Shown here: piece by piece, positions 1 through 6,656 of the stretch
How the letters are laid out: each line of letters opens with the position of its first letter
Numbering within the stretch: the first letter of the stretch is position 1
Source: Liminaster sp017519885
GTDB lineage: Bacteria > Bacteroidota > Bacteroidia > Bacteroidales > UBA3663
Length of the DNA stretch: 64,000 nt
NCBI GenBank assembly: GCA_017519885.1
Contig: JAFWRO010000019.1
Span: forward strand, 1 to 64,000
Reading direction: 5' to 3'
Notes under the pieces: generated by a model
What the model was told of the DNA's origin: nothing
The model's input: the letters and a program-made list of their open reading frames with translations, nothing else
The model's database searches: none
Made by a program: the position numbers and the translations under genes

Positions 1-31
1 CAAGACTTACAGTCAGTGAAGACTTAAAAAC

Positions 32-140
32 AAGGCGGTTATAGCACAAGGGCTCCACCTCTTACCATTCCGAACAGAGAAGTTAAACCTTGTAACGCCG
101 ATGGTACTGCGAAAGCGGGAGAGTAGGAAGCCGCCACCTT
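32..140 (+). rRNA. rrf: 5S ribosomal RNA
   Basis: The stretch has the conserved 5S core (the CCATTCCGAACAGAGAAGTTAA segment is shared almost word for word with Bacteroides 5S, as is GCCGATGGTACTGC). The ends pair (AAGG-CGG against CCG-CC-CCTT with one mismatch), which fixes the limits to within a few bases. The first 31 bases are probably the 23S-5S spacer, so the window begins at the very end of an rRNA operon. A terminator follows within 5 bases. Confidence 0.95.
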
Positions 141-144
141 ATAT

Positions 145-181
145 GAGACTCGAGTTGCTATAGCTCGGGTCTCTTTTTTTG
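145..181 (+). terminator. rRNA operon terminator
   Basis: A 10-bp stem (GAGACTCGAG against CTCGGGTCTC, one G-T pair) with a short loop is followed directly by eight T residues. It lies just after 5S and is a textbook intrinsic terminator for the rRNA operon. Confidence 0.93.
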
Positions 182-273
182 TATTGATTTTGCTAATCTA
201 CCTTTTACGCTAGTATGGAAAAGCGTCAATCTGCATACAGATTTCCGCCAATATGAAAAATATCAATGTTGGA

Positions 274-307
274 ATTGCCTTTAATATTATAATAATGTGT
301 ATCTTTG
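274..307 (+). promoter_or_regulatory. Bacteroidota promoter for the PL22-like gene
   Basis: TATCTTTG at 300-307 matches the -7 consensus TAnnTTTG, and ATTG at 274-277 lies about 22 bp upstream as a weak -33 box. The start codon is 24 bp downstream of the -7 box. Confidence 0.7.
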
Positions 308-331
308 TAGCGGATTTATAAAAGACACAAC

Positions 332-1660
332 ATGAATAGAGCTATCATCTTTTTTCTTTCAGTTTTATTTGCTGCATCCACCTGGGCGCAGATGGGTCGT
401 CGTTTTCCTTCAGAGCGTAAAGTGATCAATGATCCGAAAACGGGTGTAGAATTGGTATTCCTTACTTCCAAGAGTGGTACTGGCGACTCCAAGATCTATC
501 AAACCCACAATCAGTGGACTTCGGATGGCAAGTGGGTCATCTTCCGTTCGAATCGTGTAGAGGGCGAGGCCATGGCTGTCAATGAGGAGACGGGCGACAT
601 CGTACAAGTGACCGAAGGAGGTTTCACAGGCATGCTCTGCGTTGCCCGTAAGTCGATGAACCTGTATCATATGCGCGAAGTCAAGGATAAGGAGGGCAAG
701 CGCACGGGCATGGAGGTAGTCGAGGTGAACCTTGAGAAACTCTTTACCGACAGTGAAGCAGGCAAGTTGCAGAAGAAGAAAGAATACGAGCGCATCTGCG
801 GCATTATCCCTATTGAGATGTGCAGCGAAGGTGATATGGCATTGGACGGCAGCGAGACGTTTGTCTATTTCCGTCTTGACAAGGAGTTTGCCCGTAAGTA
901 TCCCATTGCTGAGCAGATTGCTCCCAATTTCGGTCCACGCCATATGGGTGCTGGCCCTGGTGGCATTGGTAAGATGGATCTCACGACAGGCAAGGCCGAG
1001 CCCGTGGTAGCTGTTCATTTCAAGGTAGGCCACATCCAAGGCAATCCCTGGCATCCTGGCGAAGTCATCTTCTGTTGGGAAACTGGCGGCAAAGCTCCGC
1101 AACGCACATGGATGTGTAATGCCGATGGCACAGGGCTGCGTCCCATCTATCGGGAGACGGAGCATGACTGGGTGACTCATGAGGCCGTAATCAGCGAAGA
1201 CGAACTAGTGATAGCCATCATCGGCCATCGCCCCATTAATAAGGGCGAAAAGAAATCGATTGATGGACTGGAGTCCTTTGCTACATCCGATGACTGGGGA
1301 CCTTCAGGCACCAAGGAATATGCCACTGGCATTGCTGTGGTGAATATGCGTACACGCGAACTGACGCTCGAAGGTCAGGTCCCCGGTGATAATTTCTGGC
1401 ATGTGGCTGGTTCACAGGATGGACATTGGGTGGCTGGCGATGACTTTGCTCGTGAGTTGTGGCTCATCGATCGCCACACGGGAGAACGCATCCTGCTCAG
1501 TGCAGGACATAAGACAACGGCTCGTGACCACGTTCACCCGACGTTCAAGCCCGATGGCACTGAGATTGAAATACAGTCGGCAATGCTTTCCGAAGATGGT
1601 CGTTCGATGAACATCTGTATTGTTCGTCTTCCTCAGCATCTAATAGACCGTTATAAATAA
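332..1660 (+). CDS. Secreted PL22-like oligogalacturonate lyase-type beta-propeller protein
   Basis: 442 residues with an N-terminal signal peptide (residues 1-19, cut after TWA). The body has repeated propeller strands of the PD40/TolB sort (TSDGKWVIFRSNR near residue 64; SQDGHWVAGDDF; PTFKPDGTEIEIQS near the end) and resembles oligogalacturonate lyases of family PL22, which split unsaturated oligogalacturonides by Mn-dependent beta-elimination. The HVH pair near residue 400 sits where PL22 enzymes have metal-binding histidines, but the expected upstream Gln is not obvious, so activity is uncertain. It is monocistronic, with its own promoter and terminators. It may instead be a non-catalytic propeller binding protein. 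Confidence 0.6.
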   Translation: MNRAIIFFLSVLFAASTWAQMGRRFPSERKVINDPKTGVELVFLTSKSGTGDSKIYQTHNQWTSDGKWVIFRSNRVEGEAMAVNEETGDIVQVTEGGFTGMLCVARKSMNLYHMREVKDKEGKRTGMEVVEVNLEKLFTDSEAGKLQKKKEYERICGIIPIEMCSEGDMALDGSETFVYFRLDKEFARKYPIAEQIAPNFGPRHMGAGPGGIGKMDLTTGKAEPVVAVHFKVGHIQGNPWHPGEVIFCWETGGKAPQRTWMCNADGTGLRPIYRETEHDWVTHEAVISEDELVIAIIGHRPINKGEKKSIDGLESFATSDDWGPSGTKEYATGIAVVNMRTRELTLEGQVPGDNFWHVAGSQDGHWVAGDDFARELWLIDRHTGERILLSAGHKTTARDHVHPTFKPDGTEIEIQSAMLSEDGRSMNICIVRLPQHLIDRYK

Positions 1661-1692
1661 GATTCAGTCCTTTCTCATTCCATTTTAGAAAG

Positions 1693-1740
1693 AAGGCGCA
1701 GCATCCATCGTGCGGCGCTGCGTCTTCGCAGTTTTTTGTT
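1693..1740 (+). terminator. Terminator after the PL22-like gene
   Basis: The arms AAGGCGCAGC (1693-1702) and GCTGCGTCTT (1717-1726) pair with one G-T wobble. A T-rich run (GTTTTTTG) follows a few bases later. Confidence 0.75.
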
Positions 1741-1759
1741 TTAATAATATGTTTGTGTG

Positions 1760-1790
1760 AAGCACTCTGCCGGTATCGGTAGAGTGTTTT
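1760..1790 (+). terminator. Second strong hairpin, related in sequence to the second repeat array
   Basis: A 13-bp stem (AAGCACTCTGCCG at 1760-1772 against CGGTAGAGTGTTT at 1777-1789, two G-T pairs) closes a GTAT loop and ends in TTTT. It looks like a back-up terminator. The reverse complement of its left arm, CGGCAGAGTGCTT, is found exactly in the unit at 2627-2667 of the array 0.9 kb downstream. Confidence 0.7.
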
Positions 1791-1809
1791 GATTTCGTTC
1801 AGAGATAAT

Positions 1810-2252
1810 AAACTGTAAATATATCGTAGCATATCCTCAAACGTTCCATGAAGGACATGATTCTATAGAAGTAAGCCCTCTTCAGTACTTTGAAGGATAT
1901 GCAGCGACGGGAAGATGTCCGCCTACGTTCGTAGAGGGACATGCGACGACGGGAAGATGTTCGCCTATGTTCGTAGAGGGACATGCAGCGACGGGAAGAT
2001 GTCCGCCTACGTTCGTAGAGGGATATGCGGCGACGGGAAGATGTCCGCCTACGTTCGTAGAGGGACATGCGACGACTGGATGATGTCCGCTTACGTTCGT
2101 AGAGGGACATGCGACGACGGGATGATGTCCGCTTACGTTCTTAGAGGGACATGATTCGACGGGAGGATGTCCGCTTACGTTCGTTGGGGGACATGCGGCG
2201 ACGGGAGGATGTCCTCCAACGTTCGCAGAAGGACATGCGACGATGGGAAATT
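1810..2252. repeat. Tandem array A: 42-bp hairpin repeat, eight full units plus degenerate ends
   Basis: Eight contiguous units start at 1894, 1936, 1978, 2020, 2062, 2104, 2146 and 2188, each exactly 42 bp. Degenerate units precede them at 1810-1851 and 1852-1893, and a partial unit runs from 2230 to about 2252. Each unit contains GGACAT, 14 bases, then ATGTCC (a 6-bp stem), followed by CTACGTTCGTAG (4-bp stem, GTTC loop). The loop of the first hairpin carries GACGGG. The central units are almost identical and decay outward, as expected if the array grows by slippage or unequal crossing-over. It is not a CRISPR array: there are no unique spacers. Function unknown. Confidence 0.95.
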
Positions 2253-2334
2253 GCTTTTTGGTATTTAGAACTGGTGAATATTATTCGTCGGAAAGACGGA
2301 AATCATTTCATTTTTACGTTCCTCTTCATTTTAT

Positions 2335-2709
2335 AGTACTCTGACGGGCGACAGAGTGCTTGCTACGATTGGATAGAGTACTCTGACGGCCGACAGGATG
2401 CTTGCTCCGATTGGAAGGAGTACTCTGACGGGCGACAGAATGCTTGCTCCGATTGGAAGGAGTATTCTGACGGCCGACAGAATGCTTGCCGCGGTTGGAA
2501 GGAGTACTTTGACGGGCGACAGAGTGCTTGCGCGGTTGGATGGAGTACTCTGACGGGCGACAGAGTGCTTGCGCGATTGGATAGAGTACTCTGACGGGCG
2601 ACGGGATGCTTGTTGCGATAGGATAGAGTGCTCTGACGGGCGGCAGAGTGCTTGCGCGAATAGAAATAACACTCTGACGGCCGACAGAATGCTTGCTGCG
2701 ATTTTATGG
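2335..2709. repeat. Tandem array B: 41/42-bp hairpin repeat, nine units
   Basis: Units start at 2335, 2377, 2419, 2461, 2503, 2544, 2585, 2627 and 2668. Six are 42 bp and three (2503, 2544, 2627) are 41 bp, lacking one base after GCTTGC. Each begins AGTACTCTG and continues through a GACGGGCGA-type loop to CAGAGTGCTT, giving a 9-bp stem with one G-T pair. The unit at 2461 has T and A in place of a C-G pair, a compensated change, but the unit at 2419 has the uncompensated mismatch. The mixed unit length breaks any reading frame, so a coding role is unlikely. Function unknown. Confidence 0.95.
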
Positions 2710-2831
2710 AGAATATTAGCTTAAAATATGGCTCAAGATGATGCATACTTGTGAAAAATGTTGAATAAAATGTAAAAAATGATTCAAACACTTCATGAAA
2801 CAACAAATATTGCACGAAATGAACAATTTTT

Positions 2832-2863
2832 TTCGGTAATATGAAAAATAATAAGTATCTTTG
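2832..2863 (+). promoter_or_regulatory. Promoter of the first Na+/phosphate transporter gene
   Basis: TATCTTTG at 2856-2863 is a perfect -7 box, with a T-rich TTCG segment about 20 bp upstream. The start codon follows 33 bp later. The promoter begins about 120 bp after the end of repeat array B. Confidence 0.75.
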
Positions 2864-2896
2864 CAGCGTAAAGAAATAACCAAACAGTAAAACACA

Positions 2897-4645
2897 ATGT
2901 CTATCTGGATTGTCCTTAAGCTTCTCGGTTCGCTGGCTCTGCTTATGTTCGGTATGAAGACCATGAGCGACGCCCTGCAGAAGATGGCGGGTCCACAACT
3001 GCGCCATGTTTTGGGAGCCATGACCACTAACCGATTTACGGGAATGTTGACGGGTATGGTTGTTACAGCCTCCGTCCAGTCGTCAACAGCGACAACCGTC
3101 ATGACGGTATCGTTCGTTAACGCCGGTTTGCTCACGTTGGCTCAGGCCATCTCGGTCATCATGGGTGCCAATATCGGTACCACGTTGACCGCCTGGATTA
3201 TGTCGGCGGGTATGTCATTCGACATCACGTCGGTCGTTTATCCGGCTTTCTTCCTCGGAATCATCCTTATCTACCAGAAGCGCTATCGCTACTTCGGCGA
3301 CTTCCTCTTCGGTTTGTCATTCCTGCTCTTGGGCTTGGGTACCTTACGTGCTACGGGCACCGAAATGAACCTCGGAGAGAATGAGGCACTGCTGAACTTC
3401 TTCTCGTCGTTCGATCCGACATCGTTCCTCACCACCATCGTCTTCTTGATTTTGGGCGGCATTCTGACCTTCTGCGTACAGTCGAGTGCAGCTGTGATGG
3501 CCATCACGATGATCCTCTGCTCGAGTGGTGCACTGCCCATCTATCAGGGTATCGCACTGGTGCTGGGTGAGAACATCGGTACAACGATCACTTCGAATCT
3601 CGCAGCTCTTTCTGCCAACACCCAGGCACGTCGTGCAGCCTTCGCTCATATGTTCTTCAATGTGTTTGGCGTAATCTGGATTCTCTTCGTATTCCGTCCA
3701 TTCATCAATATGGTTTGCGGTTGGGTAGGTTACGACGTGAATATGAACAAGGAGGCCGTTGATGCTGCTACATTCATGGCCAATGCTGCCAAGCTGAGTT
3801 TTGTGCTTGCAGCCTTCCACACCACCTTCAATGTGACCAACACGTTCATCCTCATCTGGTTCATCAAGCAGATTGAGAAGTTTGTTTGCTGGGTTATTAA
3901 GCCGAAGCGTGTCGATGAGGAAGAGGACTTCCGCTTGCACTTCATTACTGCCGGCTTCATGCGTACTCCTGAACTTTCGGTACTCGAAGCCCAGAAGGAG
4001 ATCTCTTCGTTTGCAGAACGTATGCAGCGTATGTTCGGCATGGTGAAGGAACTGCTATACCTGTCGTCGAGTGCACTGAACGCCGACAAGAACCGCGAGA
4101 CCAACTTGAACAAACTCTATTCGCGCATCGAGAAATACGAGAGCATCAGCGACAACATGGAACTGGAAATTGGCCAGTACCTTGAGCAGGTGAGCGATGC
4201 ACACCTTAGCGACGATACCAAGGGCAAGATTCGTGCAATGCTTCGCGAAGTGAGCGAGTTGGAGAGTATCGGTGACTCGTGCTACAACTTGGCACGCACC
4301 ATCAACCGCAAGTTCGTCAACAAGCAGGAGCACTTCACCGATAAGCAGTACGAGCGTCTTTATCAGATGATTGCCCTCACTAACCAAGCCCTCACCAACA
4401 TGAATATGCTGATGGCAGGCCGTAAGGAGGACTACGACATCAACCTGACGTTCAATCTGGAGAACGAAATCAACAACTTCCGCAACCAGTTGAAGGCACA
4501 GAACATCAGCGACGTGAACAACCACGAGTACACCTACGCCGAAGGTACGACCTACATCGACCTCGTGAACGAGTGCGAAAAACTCGCCGACTATGTGGTG
4601 AATGTTGTAGAAGCCCGTATGGGAGTTCGCCAGCGCGATCTGTGA
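2897..4645 (+). CDS. Na+/phosphate cotransporter family protein with C-terminal PhoU-like domain
   Basis: 582 residues. The N-terminal half has two inverted Na/Pi cotransporter repeats, marked by the paired motifs QSSTATT (near residue 61) and QSSAAVM (near residue 195), each followed by a GxNIGTT motif, among about eight membrane segments. From about residue 350 the protein is cytoplasmic and helical, resembling PhoU. Such NptA/YjbB-type proteins move phosphate with sodium across the inner membrane. It is monocistronic with its own promoter and terminator. A paralogue lies at 19538-21220. The direction of transport cannot be told from sequence. Confidence 0.9.
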   Translation: MSIWIVLKLLGSLALLMFGMKTMSDALQKMAGPQLRHVLGAMTTNRFTGMLTGMVVTASVQSSTATTVMTVSFVNAGLLTLAQAISVIMGANIGTTLTAWIMSAGMSFDITSVVYPAFFLGIILIYQKRYRYFGDFLFGLSFLLLGLGTLRATGTEMNLGENEALLNFFSSFDPTSFLTTIVFLILGGILTFCVQSSAAVMAITMILCSSGALPIYQGIALVLGENIGTTITSNLAALSANTQARRAAFAHMFFNVFGVIWILFVFRPFINMVCGWVGYDVNMNKEAVDAATFMANAAKLSFVLAAFHTTFNVTNTFILIWFIKQIEKFVCWVIKPKRVDEEEDFRLHFITAGFMRTPELSVLEAQKEISSFAERMQRMFGMVKELLYLSSSALNADKNRETNLNKLYSRIEKYESISDNMELEIGQYLEQVSDAHLSDDTKGKIRAMLREVSELESIGDSCYNLARTINRKFVNKQEHFTDKQYERLYQMIALTNQALTNMNMLMAGRKEDYDINLTFNLENEINNFRNQLKAQNISDVNNHEYTYAEGTTYIDLVNECEKLADYVVNVVEARMGVRQRDL

Positions 4646-4676
4646 TAAGCTTCAATTTTACATTGAACATAAAATT

Positions 4677-4706
4677 AGGGTGTGCCCATTTGAGCACACC
4701 CTTTTT
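4677..4706 (+). terminator. Terminator after the Na+/phosphate transporter gene
   Basis: AGGGTGTGC (4677-4685) pairs perfectly with GCACACCCT (4694-4702) and is followed by TTTTAT. It lies between convergent genes and could also slow minus-strand transcription from the LysR gene. Confidence 0.88.
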
Positions 4707-4738
4707 ATATATTTAAGGTATTCTGGTATTAGTTGTCA

Positions 4739-5644
4739 TTACAAAATGTTCATCAATGCCATACCATAGGAACGATTCTCACAGAGCATCCGCAGAAATT
4801 CCTTTGTAGCACGTTTCGTGTAACTGTTCTTGAGAACATGGAATGAGCCTTCCATATCGGTGTTTTCGCAATCGATAGGGACTGCTTTCAATCCTGTTCG
4901 GCCTGCCAAAGCGGCTTGACTGAGCACTGTGACCAGACTGGTTGATGCGTGTACAAGCGAAATCAGTACGTTCACCTCATTGATTTCGAGCCTGATGTCG
5001 AAATTATATGTTGTACCTTCGGTAATACGGTCGAAAGCCTTGCGTGCCTGAAAGCCCGATGCCGGCATGGCTAACGGGAATCGTTCAAGATCCTGCAGTT
5101 TCACCTTCGACAATCCAGCCAATGGATGGTTTTCACTGACAATGACGGCGAGCTTGTTGTCGAAAAGGATGTGCGAACTGATATCGGGATATACGACCAA
5201 AGGATTGTAACTCAATACCACGTCAAGACGTTCTTCCTGCAACATCTTGAGCAGAGTCTCCATCGAGTGGCAAGAAATCTTGAGTTTGATGCCAGGGTAT
5301 TGCTTCATGAACTGCATCACGGTCTCCTTGAGCAGCGGCAGAAACGAATAGGTAGAACCCAATACCAGTTCGCCAGTTTCCAGCCCTTTCACATCACGGA
5401 TACTGTCGATACAGGCATTGGCAGCCGAAATGGCGTGTTCGGCACGTGGAAGGAAGGCCAATCCGACATCCGATAACTTTACGTGATGAGAGTCACGGAT
5501 AAGCAGCTCAACTCCCAACTCGCCCTCCAGTAAGCGTATCTGTTGTGACAAATTGCTTTGGGTGATGTTGAGTTGCCGTGCGGCTTCGCTGAAATTCTTG
5601 AGTTCAGCAACCTTTGCGAAATAACGCAATTGTCTTAATTCCAT
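4739..5644 (-). CDS. LysR-family transcriptional regulator
   Basis: 301 residues, the usual LTTR length. Residues 1-60 form the winged helix-turn-helix (MELRQLRYFAKVAE, FSEAARQLNITQSNLSQQIRLLE), followed by a linker helix and a two-lobed effector domain from about residue 90. The two-cysteine arrangement of OxyR is not evident, so the effector is unknown. It is transcribed divergently from the small genes at 5918 and 6133. The shared 270-bp region holds a palindrome of LTTR-box type and a Fur-box-like site, so autoregulation and control of the divergent genes are plausible but inferred. Confidence 0.9.
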   Translation of the reverse strand: MELRQLRYFAKVAELKNFSEAARQLNITQSNLSQQIRLLEGELGVELLIRDSHHVKLSDVGLAFLPRAEHAISAANACIDSIRDVKGLETGELVLGSTYSFLPLLKETVMQFMKQYPGIKLKISCHSMETLLKMLQEERLDVVLSYNPLVVYPDISSHILFDNKLAVIVSENHPLAGLSKVKLQDLERFPLAMPASGFQARKAFDRITEGTTYNFDIRLEINEVNVLISLVHASTSLVTVLSQAALAGRTGLKAVPIDCENTDMEGSFHVLKNSYTKRATKEFLRMLCENRSYGMALMNIL

Positions 5645-5676
5645 TAAGTTGAGTTTTTAAGGCATAAAAATCTGTG

Positions 5677-5707
5677 CAAAGATACTAATTATTTGTAAAC
5701 AATCCAA
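5677..5707 (-). promoter_or_regulatory. Promoter of the LysR gene
   Basis: On the minus strand TATCTTTG (5677-5684) is a perfect -7 box and TTGG (5704-5707) lies 19 bp upstream as the -33 box. The start codon is about 32 bp downstream. Confidence 0.75.
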
Positions 5708-5713
5708 GTGATA

Positions 5714-5734
5714 GCTATAATTTTTTATTATAGC
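5714..5734. promoter_or_regulatory. Perfect palindrome, candidate LysR-type operator
   Basis: GCTATAAT, five T residues, then ATTATAGC form a perfect 8-bp inverted repeat. It contains the T-N11-A layout typical of LTTR boxes and lies directly upstream of the -33 box of the LysR gene. It is an operator candidate from position and symmetry only. Confidence 0.5.
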
Positions 5735-5764
5735 AAAAATCGGTTTCCCTAAATTTAGAAATAC

Positions 5765-5779
5765 TGATAATGATTATCG
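5765..5779. promoter_or_regulatory. Fur-box-like palindrome
   Basis: TGATAATGATTATCG matches 14 of 15 positions of the 7-1-7 Fur consensus TGATAATNATTATCA. It sits between the divergent promoters, about 45 bp upstream of the -7 box at 5823. It could equally be another symmetric regulator site. Confidence 0.4.
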
Positions 5780-5822
5780 GAACAAACAATCAATGTTTCT
5801 TTTTCAATTTGCAGAAAAGCCG

Positions 5823-5830
5823 TAACTTTG
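5823..5830 (+). promoter_or_regulatory. Promoter -7 box for the small divergent genes
   Basis: TAACTTTG matches TAnnTTTG. Any start codon at or before about 5837 would precede the transcript start, which supports the start at 5918 for the next gene. No clear -33 box is seen. Confidence 0.6.
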
Positions 5831-5917
5831 CAGCGTCAAAAAGAAAAATACCTATCATCAGATTCTTGGATGAAGGTAGAACAACAAACAATAACAATAA
5901 ATAAAAATTATAATATT

Positions 5918-6091
5918 ATGGTATTAGTTTTTTTTAGCGTAGTGCTTCTGTTTTCGTTGACGTTGAATGCAATATATAAAATAAAGGAATACAAGAGTGA
6001 CGAAAAGACTGTATGGGAAGATGGCGACAGCGTCTGCATCAAAGAGCAGGATGACCAGTTCAACATCAGTTTCATGCAGCGCATTGCATAA
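5918..6091 (+). CDS. Small single-span membrane protein, unknown
   Basis: 57 residues from the ATG at 5918. It begins with a hydrophobic segment (residues 1-18, MVLVFFSVVLLFSLTLNA) and ends with an acidic soluble tail ending in FMQRIA. An upstream in-frame ATG at 5870 would give 73 residues. The 5918 start is preferred because an A/T-rich leader precedes it, as is usual in this group, and the hydrophobic segment then sits at the N-terminus. It is probably co-transcribed with the gene at 6133, 41 bp away. No family recognised. Confidence 0.6.
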   Translation: MVLVFFSVVLLFSLTLNAIYKIKEYKSDEKTVWEDGDSVCIKEQDDQFNISFMQRIA

Positions 6092-6132
6092 ATAGAATTT
6101 CAGTCATTAACCACAATAAAAACTGCACGCGT

Positions 6133-6528
6133 ATGTCAAATTTCAACAAACTGGATATGGCTAAGGAAGTGGCCAAGCATCCTCAGATTGTATTGAAGAA
6201 CCATTTCTTCGGCCTGTTTAGCAACACAGTCTATGCTCCGACATCAAGCAAGGTGGAGAGTTATTCGAACTACTACGAGGACAAGGAAGCGTTTCTTTTC
6301 AGAAACCTGATTGATGCATCTGCATCAGACCTCGAGCAGAATCTGAAGCCCTTGGAGGATGTCGAGACAAATGAAGATGGAAAGTACCGTCTGGATCTTT
6401 GCGTCTCACACGATGGTCAGTTCATTGCCATGCAGCTTAATGAAGTGGTCAATGACGTTGCAAAACATCTCACTCCTGTTCGCTATTTCATAGGCGAAGA
6501 AGCACAGAAAGTGGACCAAATCTTTTGA
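6133..6528 (+). CDS. Conserved-looking hypothetical protein
   Basis: 131 residues, soluble and acidic, with no signal peptide or membrane segment. The C-terminal half (YRLDLCVSHDGQFIAMQLNEVVNDVAKHLTPVRYFIGEE) reads as a compact alpha/beta domain. It is the second gene of a short unit behind the promoter at 5823 and is closed by a terminator hairpin at 6561. Codon use is like that of its neighbours. No function can be assigned. Confidence 0.7.
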   Translation: MSNFNKLDMAKEVAKHPQIVLKNHFFGLFSNTVYAPTSSKVESYSNYYEDKEAFLFRNLIDASASDLEQNLKPLEDVETNEDGKYRLDLCVSHDGQFIAMQLNEVVNDVAKHLTPVRYFIGEEAQKVDQIF

Positions 6529-6560
6529 ATAACAATTATATAGAAGGTAATAAATCAGAA

Positions 6561-6605
6561 ATGTGAGCCATCTGGGATAGATGACTCACATTGTTTATTA
6601 TATTT
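6561..6605 (+). terminator. Hairpin terminator between convergent units
   Basis: ATGTGAG (6561-6567) and CTCACAT (6585-6591) form a perfect outer stem, with an inner ATCT/AGAT pair. A T-rich tract (TGTTTATTATATTT) follows. It separates the small plus-strand genes from the minus-strand dnaG operon. Confidence 0.75.
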
Positions 6606-6656
6606 ATCTGGCGTTAACTCCGTGCGGGAGCGCTAACTCCTGTTTACTTCAAATGC

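Larger units (their letters stand above)
1661..2896. other. Gene-free 1.2 kb intergenic region
   Basis: No convincing gene is visible. The region holds two terminator-like hairpins (1693-1740 and 1760-1790), a first 42-bp tandem array (1810-2252), an 82-bp unique stretch, a second 41/42-bp array (2335-2709), about 120 bp of AT-rich DNA, and the promoter of the following transporter gene. Open frames through the first array only reflect that 42 is a multiple of three. Confidence 0.85.

Noticed and set aside
1799..2154. Open frames on both strands giving 14-residue repeated peptides (MSLYERRRTSSRR-like and MSAYVRRGTCDDGK-like)
   Set aside because: The period of 42 bp keeps any frame open; there is no promoter, no conserved start and the residues follow the DNA repeat. 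The neighbouring array has 41-bp units that would break the frame.
1810..2709. CRISPR array
   Set aside because: Units are contiguous and nearly identical along their whole length; there are no unique spacers and no cas genes.
5828..5917. Upstream start for the small membrane protein
   Set aside because: It overlaps the -7 box at 5823-5830 and so would lie before the transcript start.
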